Source of the DNA: Epinephelus fuscoguttatus
Lineage: Eukaryota > Chordata > Actinopteri > Perciformes > Serranidae
Length of the DNA: 64,000 bases
Assembly: GCF_011397635.1 (NCBI RefSeq)
Contig: NC_064754.1
Location: 37,019,543 to 37,083,542 of the forward strand
Reading direction: 5' to 3'
The notes below the pieces were generated by a model. That model had not been told where the DNA came from, ran no database searches, and saw only the letters and a program-made list of their open reading frames with translations. This document shows, one piece after another, positions 12,583 through 23,841 of the stretch (its first letter is position 1; each line of letters opens with the position of its first letter). The position numbers and the translations under genes are program-made.

Positions 12583-12777
12583 ATGGCTCAGCCGTGCTCG
12601 CAGAAAACGCCATCAAAGTTAGTGGATGTTTGTCGCGTTTGCGGCGACACATTCTCACCAACTAAAGCAAACAAACATAATCTTTTACAAGGCCATGACT
12701 CACCGGACTATAACGTTAGAGGGAATTGCCTTGTTGTTTACAAATACTTACGGGTAGAAATCCAGCAGAGCTTTTAG
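12583..12777 (+). CDS. Short ORF with a CxxC zinc-knuckle-like start; probable transposon-derived fragment
   Basis: This 64-aa ORF begins MAQPCSQKTPSK and has VCRVCGDTF followed by KANKHN, a C-x2-C ... H pattern like the first exon of a DNA-binding protein. It opens with a plausible ATG but has no recognised continuation. The flanking DNA to about 13450 is repeat-like and contains a large inverted repeat. I do not recognise a host gene; a transposase or accessory-protein first exon is the likeliest source. Confidence 0.3.
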   Translation: MAQPCSQKTPSKLVDVCRVCGDTFSPTKANKHNLLQGHDSPDYNVRGNCLVVYKYLRVEIQQSF

Positions 12778-12981
12778 CTACATATATATAGCCTATATAT
12801 CACATTTTTCACATCACTGTATCACCGTTTAGACTAATCCGATGTTTGTAAAGTCTATAAACACAATGATTGAACAAACATTACTATTTCCGTGTGCACG
12901 TTTAGCTGGGCTAACCGTTAGCTGTTAGCCCTGTTAGCTGTTAGCGGTGTCTGTAATAGGTAATAACTCATTAAACGGTCC

Positions 12982-13260
12982 GTGAAAAAAAATATTTTTT
13001 CCAGCGGATATCTTAGTTACAACATGATTGAGCTAGCAAAGCAGTTTTGTGTTGCTATGTGTGGTATTTATTCAGTTTTGGGAAATCACGATGTCTAGAA
13101 AGCATCAGTGGCTGCAGCTGACAGGGACAGCTAACAGCAGCAAAGCTAACATCAGGACATCATCTGTTAAAAGCCTCCCGTTGTCGGATACGACATGAAA
13201 CTACTCCAGTTAGCTCAATCATGTTGTAAGACATCCGCTGGAAAAAAATATTTTCTTCAC
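12982..13260. repeat. Inverted repeat with about 55-bp arms and about 170-bp spacer
   Basis: The left arm at 12982-13037 (gtgaaaaaaaatattttttc, cagcggat, then acaacatgattgagcta) is matched by its reverse complement at 13209-13260, with two small gaps. The spacer contains no convincing ORF. It may be the subterminal part of a DNA transposon. Confidence 0.7.
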
Positions 13261-14242
13261 AGATGAGCACACGTTTGATAAAACGGAGTTTAATCTCTCG
13301 GCATCCATTTTCAAGCTCTGTGTGTTTGTTTCCTTGCGGACAAGAAAAGGAGGAGCGCACATTTCCGAGAAGGCGTGTCCTTTTCAAAAATGCAAGAGGT
13401 GTTGCTTTGTTGCCGGCCGTTTTCGCCGGTGTGTTAAACACACTTTAGAAAGGAGTGTCCCCAGACTATCAGAAGGCGGAGATCTCTGATTGTCTGGTGG
13501 CGAGACTATGCTGAAGCTGACCTGTTGTGCCATGTACGCCAGTGTATTTTGCCCGTTAAGTTTAAATGAAACACTGGCTGGAGTCCACGACCTGTTCATT
13601 CCTATGAAAATTCCTCAGTGGGGCATGAAGTCAAAAAAGTTTGACTTAAATTAATGAAATTAACAGAATCTTCCACATCATTGGGCTCATAGAGCTAGCG
13701 CACTAGAGACTTTCGCCAGCTGAGCAGCTAACTTCTGCTGGCCAAGTGTCTAACTTCCAGTTTAGCCCTCCACAAATTTGAAGGGGGATAAAATGATTTT
13801 ATGGTGTGGCTCCTCTAGACTCTAAAAATGTTATCAGTCCAAATGTATCAAATCCTGATAGTGAAACGAATTTCTCGGGGATTGTGATGCTCAAATAAAT
13901 GTGTCCACTGACTGAGAGACGTCTTTTTTATGATAATGAGTATAGCATTAGTTTAGGCAGGACATGATGCCCAGCTACATCAGCTGATCTCAAACAGCCC
14001 AATCAATTGATGGAGCAGCTGACTGATGGGAGGGAGTCAGCTGATAGATCACATGATCCCTTTAACCAATTGGCAAATCTCTTTCAGGGGGCTCTTTTTA
14101 AACTGCTCTGGCCTGCCTACTGCTTCCTTTGCAACCCGCCTCCACCCCAGCTCCTCCTTTTCATGTTGTGTCTGACTTATCAATGTCATTTCTGTTTGTC
14201 ATTGATGGTGGCTCTGTTCTGTTCCCAGGGGGTCTTTGCTGC

Positions 14243-14400
14243 TGCGCTCTCTGCCTCAGGCTTTCCATGTAGGCACATGAAAGGTCAGAGAGGTGTGCTC
14301 TCTTTGCCTTAAGGCTTTTCACGTAGGCGCATGCAAGGATGAAGAGGTGCTCTTTCTCCGCCTTAAGCTTTCTGTGTAGGCCCGAGGAAAGGCAGAGAGG
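14243..14400. repeat. Three-copy minisatellite, 51-54 bp units
   Basis: Three consecutive diverged copies occupy 14243-14293, 14294-14347 and 14348-14400. Each has the order tgctctct - gcct(t/c)a(a)ggctttc - tgtaggc - gcagagagg. No reading frame is preserved across them. Confidence 0.75.
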
Positions 14401-14481
14401 CCCCAGAAGAGAGCCATACCACCAAATACAATGCTGTAATAGAAATAGGGGTTTTCTTTAACTGAAGTGGTCCGGACTGAA

Positions 14482-14612
14482 GTAAGTCTATGGGAAAAAG
14501 TATTTTTGGGCCTAATGGCATCACATGGTGAGTCTGGAAGTTGTAATCCCACAGTTTGGCCACTATGTAAAATTGGCTCCAGAGCCGATCACTTTTTCCT
14601 GGGGACTTGGTC
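14482..14612. mobile_element. MITE-like dispersed repeat (copy 1)
   Basis: The ends are imperfect inverted repeats (aagtctatgggaaaaagt on the left, actttttcctggggactt on the right). The same sequence in opposite orientation, with substitutions, lies at about 63486-63590: both share a segment equivalent to gccaattttacatagtggcc and gatgcca..gggcccaaaa. Confidence 0.65.
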
Positions 14613-15873
14613 TAAAGGCAAAAGTGTTCTAACCTCCTTTGGAATGGCCATGCTTGAACATGTGCAGAAAAGCCTGCAGTCAGACAGAAGGGCAATAAGA
14701 TATGATAACTATTCAAATGGGGATAAAGGTGCACACACAGTCTCTCCTCAAATGCATTCTTTATGTGTTTTTCATTATGCTAACGTGTCTCCTCACTTAC
14801 CTCACTCACGTCTCTCCCTTGCATCTTAGCTCCTCCCAGTGAGCATGTGTGAGAGAGATGCAGAGTTGAGACGTGTAGGGTACACCTGTGTTTCCTGGCT
14901 CTAAGGGCCTCCAGAAGCCTCCTCTCTCCTTGCTCCTTCTCTTCTGTAGGTGCATTTAAGGAGTTGGAAGATTCTCTATGGTGGTGGAAGGGGAATGCTT
15001 TTCAGATCACGGGAGGAGAAAGGACCCGAGGAAGCATAAGTTAGCATAATAAAAAGCATCCATGGTGTTACACTTGGTTGTGGAGTATGCCTCAGCCAGG
15101 ACTCCTACAGGAAGCATTTAACCAAACCACCAAAACCACAACAGGACAATGACCATGGATAGAGATAGAACTGGATCCACTATAGCAACAGCTACTGAAA
15201 TAAAGGGTAACTTATGTCCTTCACAGCTTGAAAAGCCAAGCAGAGGATGTAGCAGATGAAGCTTTGAAACTCTGAAAAAGCTCAGGAGGTGACTTCAATC
15301 TCTCCAAACTTTCCCTTTTATGCACTAAACCCAGAAGTGTTGGCCCATGACTGGATAAAACAGAAAAGCAGTGAGAGGATGCACCTCTGTGCCGAGGGAG
15401 CTGCCAGAGCTGGCTCTACAATAACTGTATCGGTGTTGGAAATCATGATGTGTTTATGTGCTTTGAAGCCCAGAGGAGAGCAGGGGGAGAGGACCTTGCA
15501 CGAATCAGTCGCAGTAGTGGGAATTCTAAACAAAGGCAAAGAGAGTGTTTATTGAGAGATGTGGTTACATGAGACAGAGATGCTGCTTTGCTCGTCAAAA
15601 ATATTAGAGACAGGAGGGGATTCTGACATGTAGTGTGTACTAAAAACAGAATATGGCGGGTGTGTGTGTTAAGAGAGAGACAGCTTTAAACTGACTCAGT
15701 GGAGAGCATTGTACTGCTGTGACTGCTGTGTTACAGCACATCATTTGTTCAGACAAGAGTTGACGGAAGGAAAGTCGTCGTGTTACTCCAAACATCCCTC
15801 ATATTATGTCATTTTGACCTCTTTTTTTTACAGAGAATAGGAGATATAGGCTACTGGACCAGGCCTTGGCTGC

Positions 15874-16090
15874 AAAACCTCAAGGAGTGGGCTGTGTAGA
15901 TGTGGAAGCAGCATTAGGAGGAAAGGAAGCTGGCTGAGGCACAGTAACAGCAGTGGCTGTAGAGGACACTGGCTTGGAGCAGGTGTCCCAGCAGTCATAC
16001 CATTTGCCTGATGAATCCAGAAGGTTGGGATAGCACTTGGCTCTGGAAGTATTTTGCAACTCTGTCTTCAGAAGCTCGCTCAAGGTGAGC
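15874..16090 (-). other. Unassigned minus-strand open reading segment (Cys/Trp then Ser/Thr/Pro-rich)
   Basis: Without an ATG, a minus-strand frame of about 67 codons runs from about 16083 to a TGA at 15880. It shows AKCYPNLLDSSGKWYDCWDTC followed by a Ser/Thr/Pro/Ala-rich tail. The composition is more protein-like than the surrounding noise and an AG lies just upstream on that strand. The upstream pyrimidine tract is poor and I recognise no family. It may be a last coding exon, a pseudogene piece or chance. Confidence 0.15.
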
Positions 16091-16959
16091 TAAAGGCTAA
16101 CTGAGATGTCCCAGCAGGTTTCTCCAAATGTTATTTTACTGTATTATATTTCTAAACAACAGCCTTTATCTCAAAGTTCATCCTTAAACAAAATTCTGAT
16201 TAAAGTATTACAAGTCTTTTCTGTCTCAGAACAATGTACTTATACCTTTAACTACATTAATAAAAAAAAATTAATATTCCAAAAACAAGATTAAGCCCCG
16301 ACAGACAACTTACAACTGTTTGTTAACATCCATGAGTACCTACAGAGGAGGACAAATTAGTGTGATTTTATAAAGTAATTAGAGACAATGAGACAGATAG
16401 AAACTTTTTTTTTAAAAAAAAAATTAGTGAATAGTGTACAAGATGAGGAGATAATCACAAGGTGTAGGGACACAGGTGAAGCAAAGATGTCTCCTCTTTA
16501 GTATTCGTCAAATTAGTGTTTCTTCTGAATGTACATTATAATCACAGGTGGGTTGTGATAACCAGATCCTTTTTGGATAAGGTACACATGGTAAAATACA
16601 GATGCATAAAGCGGTGAGTGTAATGCCTGACCAACATGTGCACCAAACATGCATGTGTGGAGCTAGCCACCTTGTAAATGTTTAATATTCACAGTTTATA
16701 TTATATTAATGTTTTATTCACTGTCTGTTTTCTTTACCAAAACCTGAGAAAAATATCTGGGTCTTAAGATTTTGAAATCAAGCAAAAACAGAGAGATTAA
16801 TTGGTGCAGCAGACAGAAGAGAGGGATGTTCAGTATGCTTGTAGTCTAATTGTGTGTGCCACCTTAAAATTAATGGAAAAAGAAACGTTACTATATGAGA
16901 ATAACTAACATAGAAATAACATATATATTGTCAAAAAATACATATAGGTATCGTTTATT

Positions 16960-17092
16960 TTGTTACACTGTCAATCACACGAAACATTTCAATGGGAAGG
17001 CTCATCGAACAGGCACGTAGTGAGTCCGATTTGTCCGACAGATCGTGAAGGCAGCAGCAGTCACGCGTTGTTTGCCTTCTTAAAGTGCAAAT
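16960..17092 (+). promoter_or_regulatory. Promoter-proximal/5' UTR region of gga3
   Basis: CpG density rises sharply here compared with the flanking A/T-rich DNA (cgaacaggcacg, ccgatttgtccgac, tcacgcgttg) and ends at the gga3 ATG. No TATA box is evident, as expected for a housekeeping promoter. Transcription start is not determinable. Confidence 0.4.
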
Positions 17093-20000
17093 ATGGCGGA
17101 CGATGGAGAATCGCTGGAGTCCTGGCTTAGTAAGTACATGCTTAAACTCCTTTTTCACGTCGTTTATTCGTCTCAAAGGTGCGCAGCAATGTGTCGTACA
17201 ACCGTAACTGTCTGAAACAATCATTTGACTCGCATGACATCGCTGAAACTGAAAAGTATCGTGCTAATTCGTCTGTGTTGTTGCTAACACAGACAGCTGC
17301 TGCTGGCAACTTATTGACGTCGCTAGCTAAAACCAGCTTTGATGTTGGCTTTAAACTGGAGTCCTGGAGTCAGTGTGTGGACAGGCTTGCTTAAATGTGA
17401 TTATTCTGTTGGTGACCTACTGTACGTCTTTGCAGTTGCTCCCTGGTTTTTAAGACTGCTGTTGTAAACAGCTCCAGGCGCTGACTTATCCAAGTTCAAA
17501 CAGGTCTTGCAGAAATAAACTGGATCAGTGAACTGTCCGGGGGCTATTAAGGAGAGGAGACATAACACAAGATATCCTGAAAGGTCTAACGTTAGGTTGT
17601 GTGGGAGCTAGTCTCGGAGGGACTCATACTTCATACTCGTGGGTTGGCTTAAATCTTGTTGATATATCACAAAGCTCCAGCCTTCATCAGCTCTCCAGTG
17701 ACATGATAATAGTTCAGCCATAGCTGTACCTATTGATAAGCTTTGCTAAATGTGCTATAAGGGCATGAGAGATCATATCCTCCTTTTTTCCCCTCAGACA
17801 AAGCCACCAACCCCTCCAACAGACAGGAAGACTGGGAGTATATAATGGGATTCTGTGACCAAATCAATAAGGAGCTAGAGGGGTATGGTCACATTCATTC
17901 ACTAACCCAATCACGCCCATCTAATAGTGCTCATGTGTGTCCTCATTGTGCAAAACACGTGGAGCTTATTATAAAGGTTGTTGTAACACAGACTCTGAGT
18001 GGCTTGTGTTATTAAGTCTGCATTGGATTGTGACTTTCTGTCTTATTTTCCAGCCCACAAATATCTGTTAGATTGTTGGCTCACAAGATCCAGTCCCCTC
18101 AGGAATGGGAGGCGATGCAAGCATTAATGGTGTGTAGTGGAATCCCTTCACTGTCCTTTTCATTTTGACATCCTTCAGCAGAAAGTGGAAGACGATATCT
18201 GAGGTTGTTTTCCCTTTTTTTAGGTTCTTGAGGCGTGTATGAAGAATTGCGGGCGACGGTTTCACAATGAAGTTGGGAAATTTAGGTTTTTAAATGAATT
18301 AATTAAGGTGGTTTCACCTAAGGTAGGTTACATAAATGTTTGAACCTCCTCTGATGGGGATATGTGTACTTAAATTTAAGTTTGATGTCATTTTAAGCTG
18401 TGCGTCTATCATTTTTCAGTATCTAGGAGACAAAGTGTCAGAAAAAGTGAAGACTAAAGTGATTGAGATGCTGTACAGTTGGACTGTGTCTCTACCAGAT
18501 GAAGCAAAGATCTTTGAAGCGTATGAGATGCTGAAGTCACAGGGTGAGATATCAGCCACTTAAAACTCTAAAAAAATAACACAATAAAACAATATGGTGG
18601 CATAACAGTGATATCAAAAAATAATTCCCCGAATAGTTGGTTATAATTGTGTTGTGCTTTGGACTTTGATGTCCCATAGCTGTCATTTTCAGACTAAAAT
18701 AGCTTTCTGTTGTCATTTTTATTTTAGGTATTGTTGTAACTGACCCAGAAATCCCTCTTGATGCAACATTAATACCATCGCCCTCTCCACGACCCAAGAA
18801 TCCTGTGTTTGATGACGAGAAGAAGAGCAAGGTAAGAAGAATTATTTTGGGATGTGAACACTGCGGCTCACTCACTGCATGTAGCTTTCTCTTTTATCTT
18901 TTGTCTCTGTTACAGATACATATTCAATTAAGTGTATTGCTGGCACAATGTAGATCATTTGGTACCTCTGTAGTTTAAGTGTTTGAGTGCTTACATACTT
19001 AGCTGCCACATTCAGACCCTCCTTGCCATAGAATACTAAATAAATAGTGGATATGACCTAATTTGCTTTCTTGCTGAGAGTTGGGTGAGAAGATGGATAC
19101 CACCCTCAAATCAGTTCAATAAATGTGAAGGTAAAGGCAGGAGATGGCAGATCCATGCCATGTCGTTGCTGCCCAAAACCAAGTAATGGTCCAACAAGTA
19201 ACTCCCCTTAAAACCATAATGTGTCATTTTAATTTCAGTTTTTGTATGGATGAAAAAACACAGGATTTCACATGTTAATTAGTGAGCTTCAGCAGAGCTG
19301 GTTGACAGATCTTTTTTTCTTACTTTTGGACAGAGCAAGGCAAGCTGTTACCTGCTGTTTCCAGTCTTTATGTTACGCTAAGCTTATCATCTCCTGGCTG
19401 TAGCTTTTAATTTAACAGACAGATATGAGAGTCATATCAATCCTCCTTTCTGACTCTGAAAGAAAGCATATAAAGGTATTGCCCAAAACATTGAACTATC
19501 CCTTAATTTTTTCAGTATGGATGCAGCCCATTTATATAAGAAATAAAATCCTAAAAGGAAACTATGTAATTACCAGTCTTTCATATGATATACTTTCATG
19601 TTTTTTCCACTCTTTCATGGGAGTTTTGATTGCACTACATACTAAAGATTGAGAGGTTTTAAAGGATTAGACAAGGATCTCTCTGTCCCCTCATTTCTTG
19701 CCTTCTCCCACTGTTGCATCACTGACTAATGTCTAGTTCACAATCCACAACTTTTGCCTAGTTTTCGATTTGCCGACAGTTTTTGGAGCTCCCTGACAAA
19801 AGCCCCAGATCAGAGGCAAATGGTGATTGGCACGGCACTTGCAAAATGGTGCTCTTAGTGCTGAGAGGCACATCAGTGCATTGCAGACGCTCCCCAGATA
19901 TCTAGTATGCTAAATATCTGGACCTGTCTGGGACTTTGTCATCGAGCTACAGCCAGTGAGAGCCCTGAACACAAGTTGAGGACAGAGACGAGTAGCGCTG

Positions 20001-23000
20001 TGGTGCTCGCCAAGGTGTGTTTGAGAGGAAGAGAGAGACAGAGTGACAGAGAAAGATGAAGAGAAGTTGGAAGGTGGACTATTGCAACCCCTCCAACCCA
20101 GGTTGTGGTTTGATCCACACATCACATGGCATACTCATGGTGAAAGATCTTGTAGAGAGTGACCTGCTGTTGGCGGTCGGTCATGTAGTGTGAGAACCAC
20201 AATGACTGCAACACTCCCACATACAAACAGCAAGTGAACAGTGCTGCGATCTGATGACTCTGAATGTTATGCAGTGTGAGCTTCTCTTAAAGGCTCTGGC
20301 ATTCCACAGAAAAAAAGGGTCGTATTTAATGTGCATATACGACACTGAATGAAGTCTTGTTTATTTTTTCGCTCCAGTACCTCACTGGTTACTGAAACAG
20401 GTCATGAGTGCATGTTTACTTTTTGTTGACTGCAGTTGATCTATGGGTGAGTTTTGTTTTTCTAGAGTCTGGGAGCTTGTATTGCTTGGCTGCTTGTGTC
20501 TGGGTAATCTGTGGGAAATGTACTTAAGTGTTTACTCTCTCTGCAGAGATTGGCAGAGCTGCTGAAGAGCAAAAAGCCAGAAGATCTGCAAGAGGCCAAT
20601 CGGCTCATCAAGAACATGGTCAAGGAGGTGTGTCAGTGTTTAGTAAAATGTTTTGGTTGTGTTTTAATTCAGTTCTGTTGGCTTTCTACCCGAGAATTTA
20701 GAAGCCAATTACTGTCTTCATTTTAAAGTGTGTGTTTATACTGACACCCAACTTTAATAAGTACTATCTCTACAAGTGTGACTCATTTTGTTTGGTTTTT
20801 TTTTTTTACCCAGGATGAGGTGAGAACACAGAAAGCGACAAAGCAAAAAAGCACACTGGAGGCAGTCAACAACAGCGTGAAACTCCTTAACGAGATGCTG
20901 ATTCACTTCAGCCCAGAAGACTCCACAGACGGAGACAAGGAGCTCATTAGGGTTTGTAAACAGGGCTCAGATGACCTTTTGAAACAAATTCCGTTCTTCC
21001 TTTTGCGTTAATTGACCTTTTTGGAAACACTCTTATTTGATATTTCAAACCTTGGCTGTATAGCTCCAAAGCAGCCCAAACTCCTGTTAGATTTAAACTC
21101 TCAGGCAACAGTGAAAACAGCCTCCTTCTAAGTCAAACCAGTCCTTCATTAGGTATAGACTTTCCTTCAGATTTCTCCATCACGTTAACATATATACAGT
21201 AAACAGCTCAAAGTTATTTATGTAAAAAAAAAAAACAATATCTTTTGAATCAGGGCTGCCCCTGACCAAAATGTTTCCTTGTTCACCAGTAGTCGTTAGT
21301 TCAAGCCATTAGTCAACTAATTGTTGCACATTTATAATGTTAATTTAATTTTTTTGGAGGACATGTTGTGATATGTTGTGTTTTCATTGCCTTAGAATGA
21401 GCCATTTATATCTACATACAGAGAAAGGGTCTTCTTCCACAGAGTCTGCCATGATGTTTGTACAGTAGCCCAGAGTGGACAAACCAAACAGTGGCTCTAG
21501 ACTGGGCCTGTCACGATATGTGATAAGTCGGTTAATTGCACGGTAAATTAAAAGGGAGACGGTAGCTTTTCCGGCCGCGATTAATTGCCATATTCATGCG
21601 TGTTTGTTTTCCTTGTCTCTCTCCACCAAAGAGACTGGATGACAAGAGCGTTCACTGCCATGCATCATCTGGCAGCCAGGTGAGTTGGTTCATTAGCGTA
21701 ATGAACAGAGGGAAAGCTCTTGTCATCGAGTGTCTTTGTCTCTGTGGGGGAGGCAGGGCTATGGGCTACACACACAGACACTGTGCGATCTCCGTGAGGG
21801 GGAGACAAGGCGGAGAAAAAACAAGAGAGTTGAGCATAGAGAAAGACATGAAACTTGTTCCTAAACCAAATGCCACGCTCCTGTGTGGGAGTATTTTGGA
21901 TTTAAACCAAATGACGGAGGGGAGCCCAGTAATTTGGACGAGCCGGTGTGCCGGGTTTGTTCTAAAACCATCTCAACAAAAAGAGCAAATACAACCAACT
22001 TAACTGCACACCTGAGAGTGAGAGACTGACAGTCTATTTTTTTGTATTTATTTATTTATTTAGTTTTTTTTACGTGTTATTTCGGATATTTAAATTTTCT
22101 TTTTTGCATTCGTAAATATTCTTGTTAAATAAATGTTTATTTCTCTTTAAAAGGGTGTACTTGCATATTATGCTTTTATTATCATTATATAAGTTTAAAA
22201 AAGCAAAATTACAACAATAATAAAAAATAGTCTTAAAAGCACAATATTACGCAATATTATCGCTTATCGCAGTAATTTCTGACGCAATTAATCGCCCAGC
22301 AAAATTTGTTATCGTGACAGGCCTACTCTAGACAGGGACAATATTGCTTTTGCATTGGCCACAATGTGCCAAGCATGTAGTTCTCCTACATGCTTGGCAC
22401 ATGGGAGAAGTTTTAGATGGTTGTAATCTGCGACCTCACCACTAGATGTCACTAAATCCTACACACTAGACCCTTTAACAAGAATGTGGACGGCAAAAGC
22501 AGTAATGATTATGATTGTGTCCGAACAACCAGCAAGGAGACTGAACATTTTGTCAATTTATTGATGTCACATGGACATCAGCTGACGAGGGACTGTGACA
22601 AGGAAACGTTTGGATCTTTAATACTTTGGAAGAATTTTGGTTTGCCGTGAGGAGAATTTGCACAAACTGTAGGGGCCAGTGTTTAGAGAACTCAAGTCAA
22701 CAGCATGGATCTCTGTCCATCCTCATCCAGGTAGTTAGAAAATGTCGGATGTGCATGGGCAGGCGAAAACCTGCCTCATCGGACCCCTGCGAAGGGCTGA
22801 GTCTGATGGTGTGATGTCACTTTGGCCGTGTGGACAGTCATGAACCTCAAGCATAAGACTCTTTTGACTAACAGTTTGGTCAGCTCTTAGGGGGCAGCCC
22901 TGGTAATAATGACATATTTAATATCATAGTTATAGGTGACATTTATCATGAATGTATCATGAGTAATGGTTTTCTTTTTCTATCCTATGATACAGCAGTT

Positions 23001-23798
23001 TCTGATTTGAGATTCAAGATGTGAATATTTAGTGGTTTCTAAACTTCTTTTCTCAGGAGCTGTATGGTGATTGCGACAAGCTCAGGCAAACAGTGTTCCA
23101 GCTTGCAACAGAGACCGAGGATAATGACAGCAGCTTGGGTAAGACATCCTGTGATATGGCCCTAGTTACTCTGGTGATGCATTCTCATTGTCCTTATGTA
23201 TGTATAAAAAGTTGTACATATGCATGACTCATGATTTATGAAGGCCTTGTGCTGACGTAAGAACAACATCCTATCAGACCGGAACGACCACTCGATCACT
23301 TTATAAAAACCACTCGGCACACACAGTTCCTAAATTTAGAACACATTGTTCTATTGTTTGTGAAGCATCAGCCCAGTCTAACCTTTTAAAATACATTTAT
23401 CAGGAGACATCCTGCAGGCCAGCGATGACCTCTCCCATGTCATTAATTCCTATAAGAAGATTGTGGAAGGACAGATCATTAATGGAGAGACTGAAGAGGC
23501 ACAACAAATACAATCATCGGTCAGACAAGGTACATTTTAACTGGTATAACCACAGAATTGTATGTCCTCATTGTATGTTTACTACATAGCACTAATAATT
23601 ATGCCATTAGGCAGTGCAGTTTCTGACATATTTTCAAAAGAGGCTTCCATTTTGTGTGCATCACAACTCCTCATTGCAGAAACCATGCAGTCACAATTAC
23701 AGCCCATGGTCAGACAAACTTGACAAAATTCTGTCTAATCTGAACACCAAAAAAACATTCTCAAGAGCATGTTGTATGAATATACTGACTGGTGTTTT

Positions 23799-23841
<43 letters not shown>

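Noticed and set aside
10206-14400. CRISPR-like array or other regular spaced repeat
   Set aside because: Repeats here are contiguous microsatellite or minisatellite units without unique spacers, and the genome is eukaryotic.
21596-22003. 135-aa + strand ORF in gga3 intron 8
   Set aside because: It is inside the hAT element; only the BED-finger remnant, partly in another frame, has meaning.
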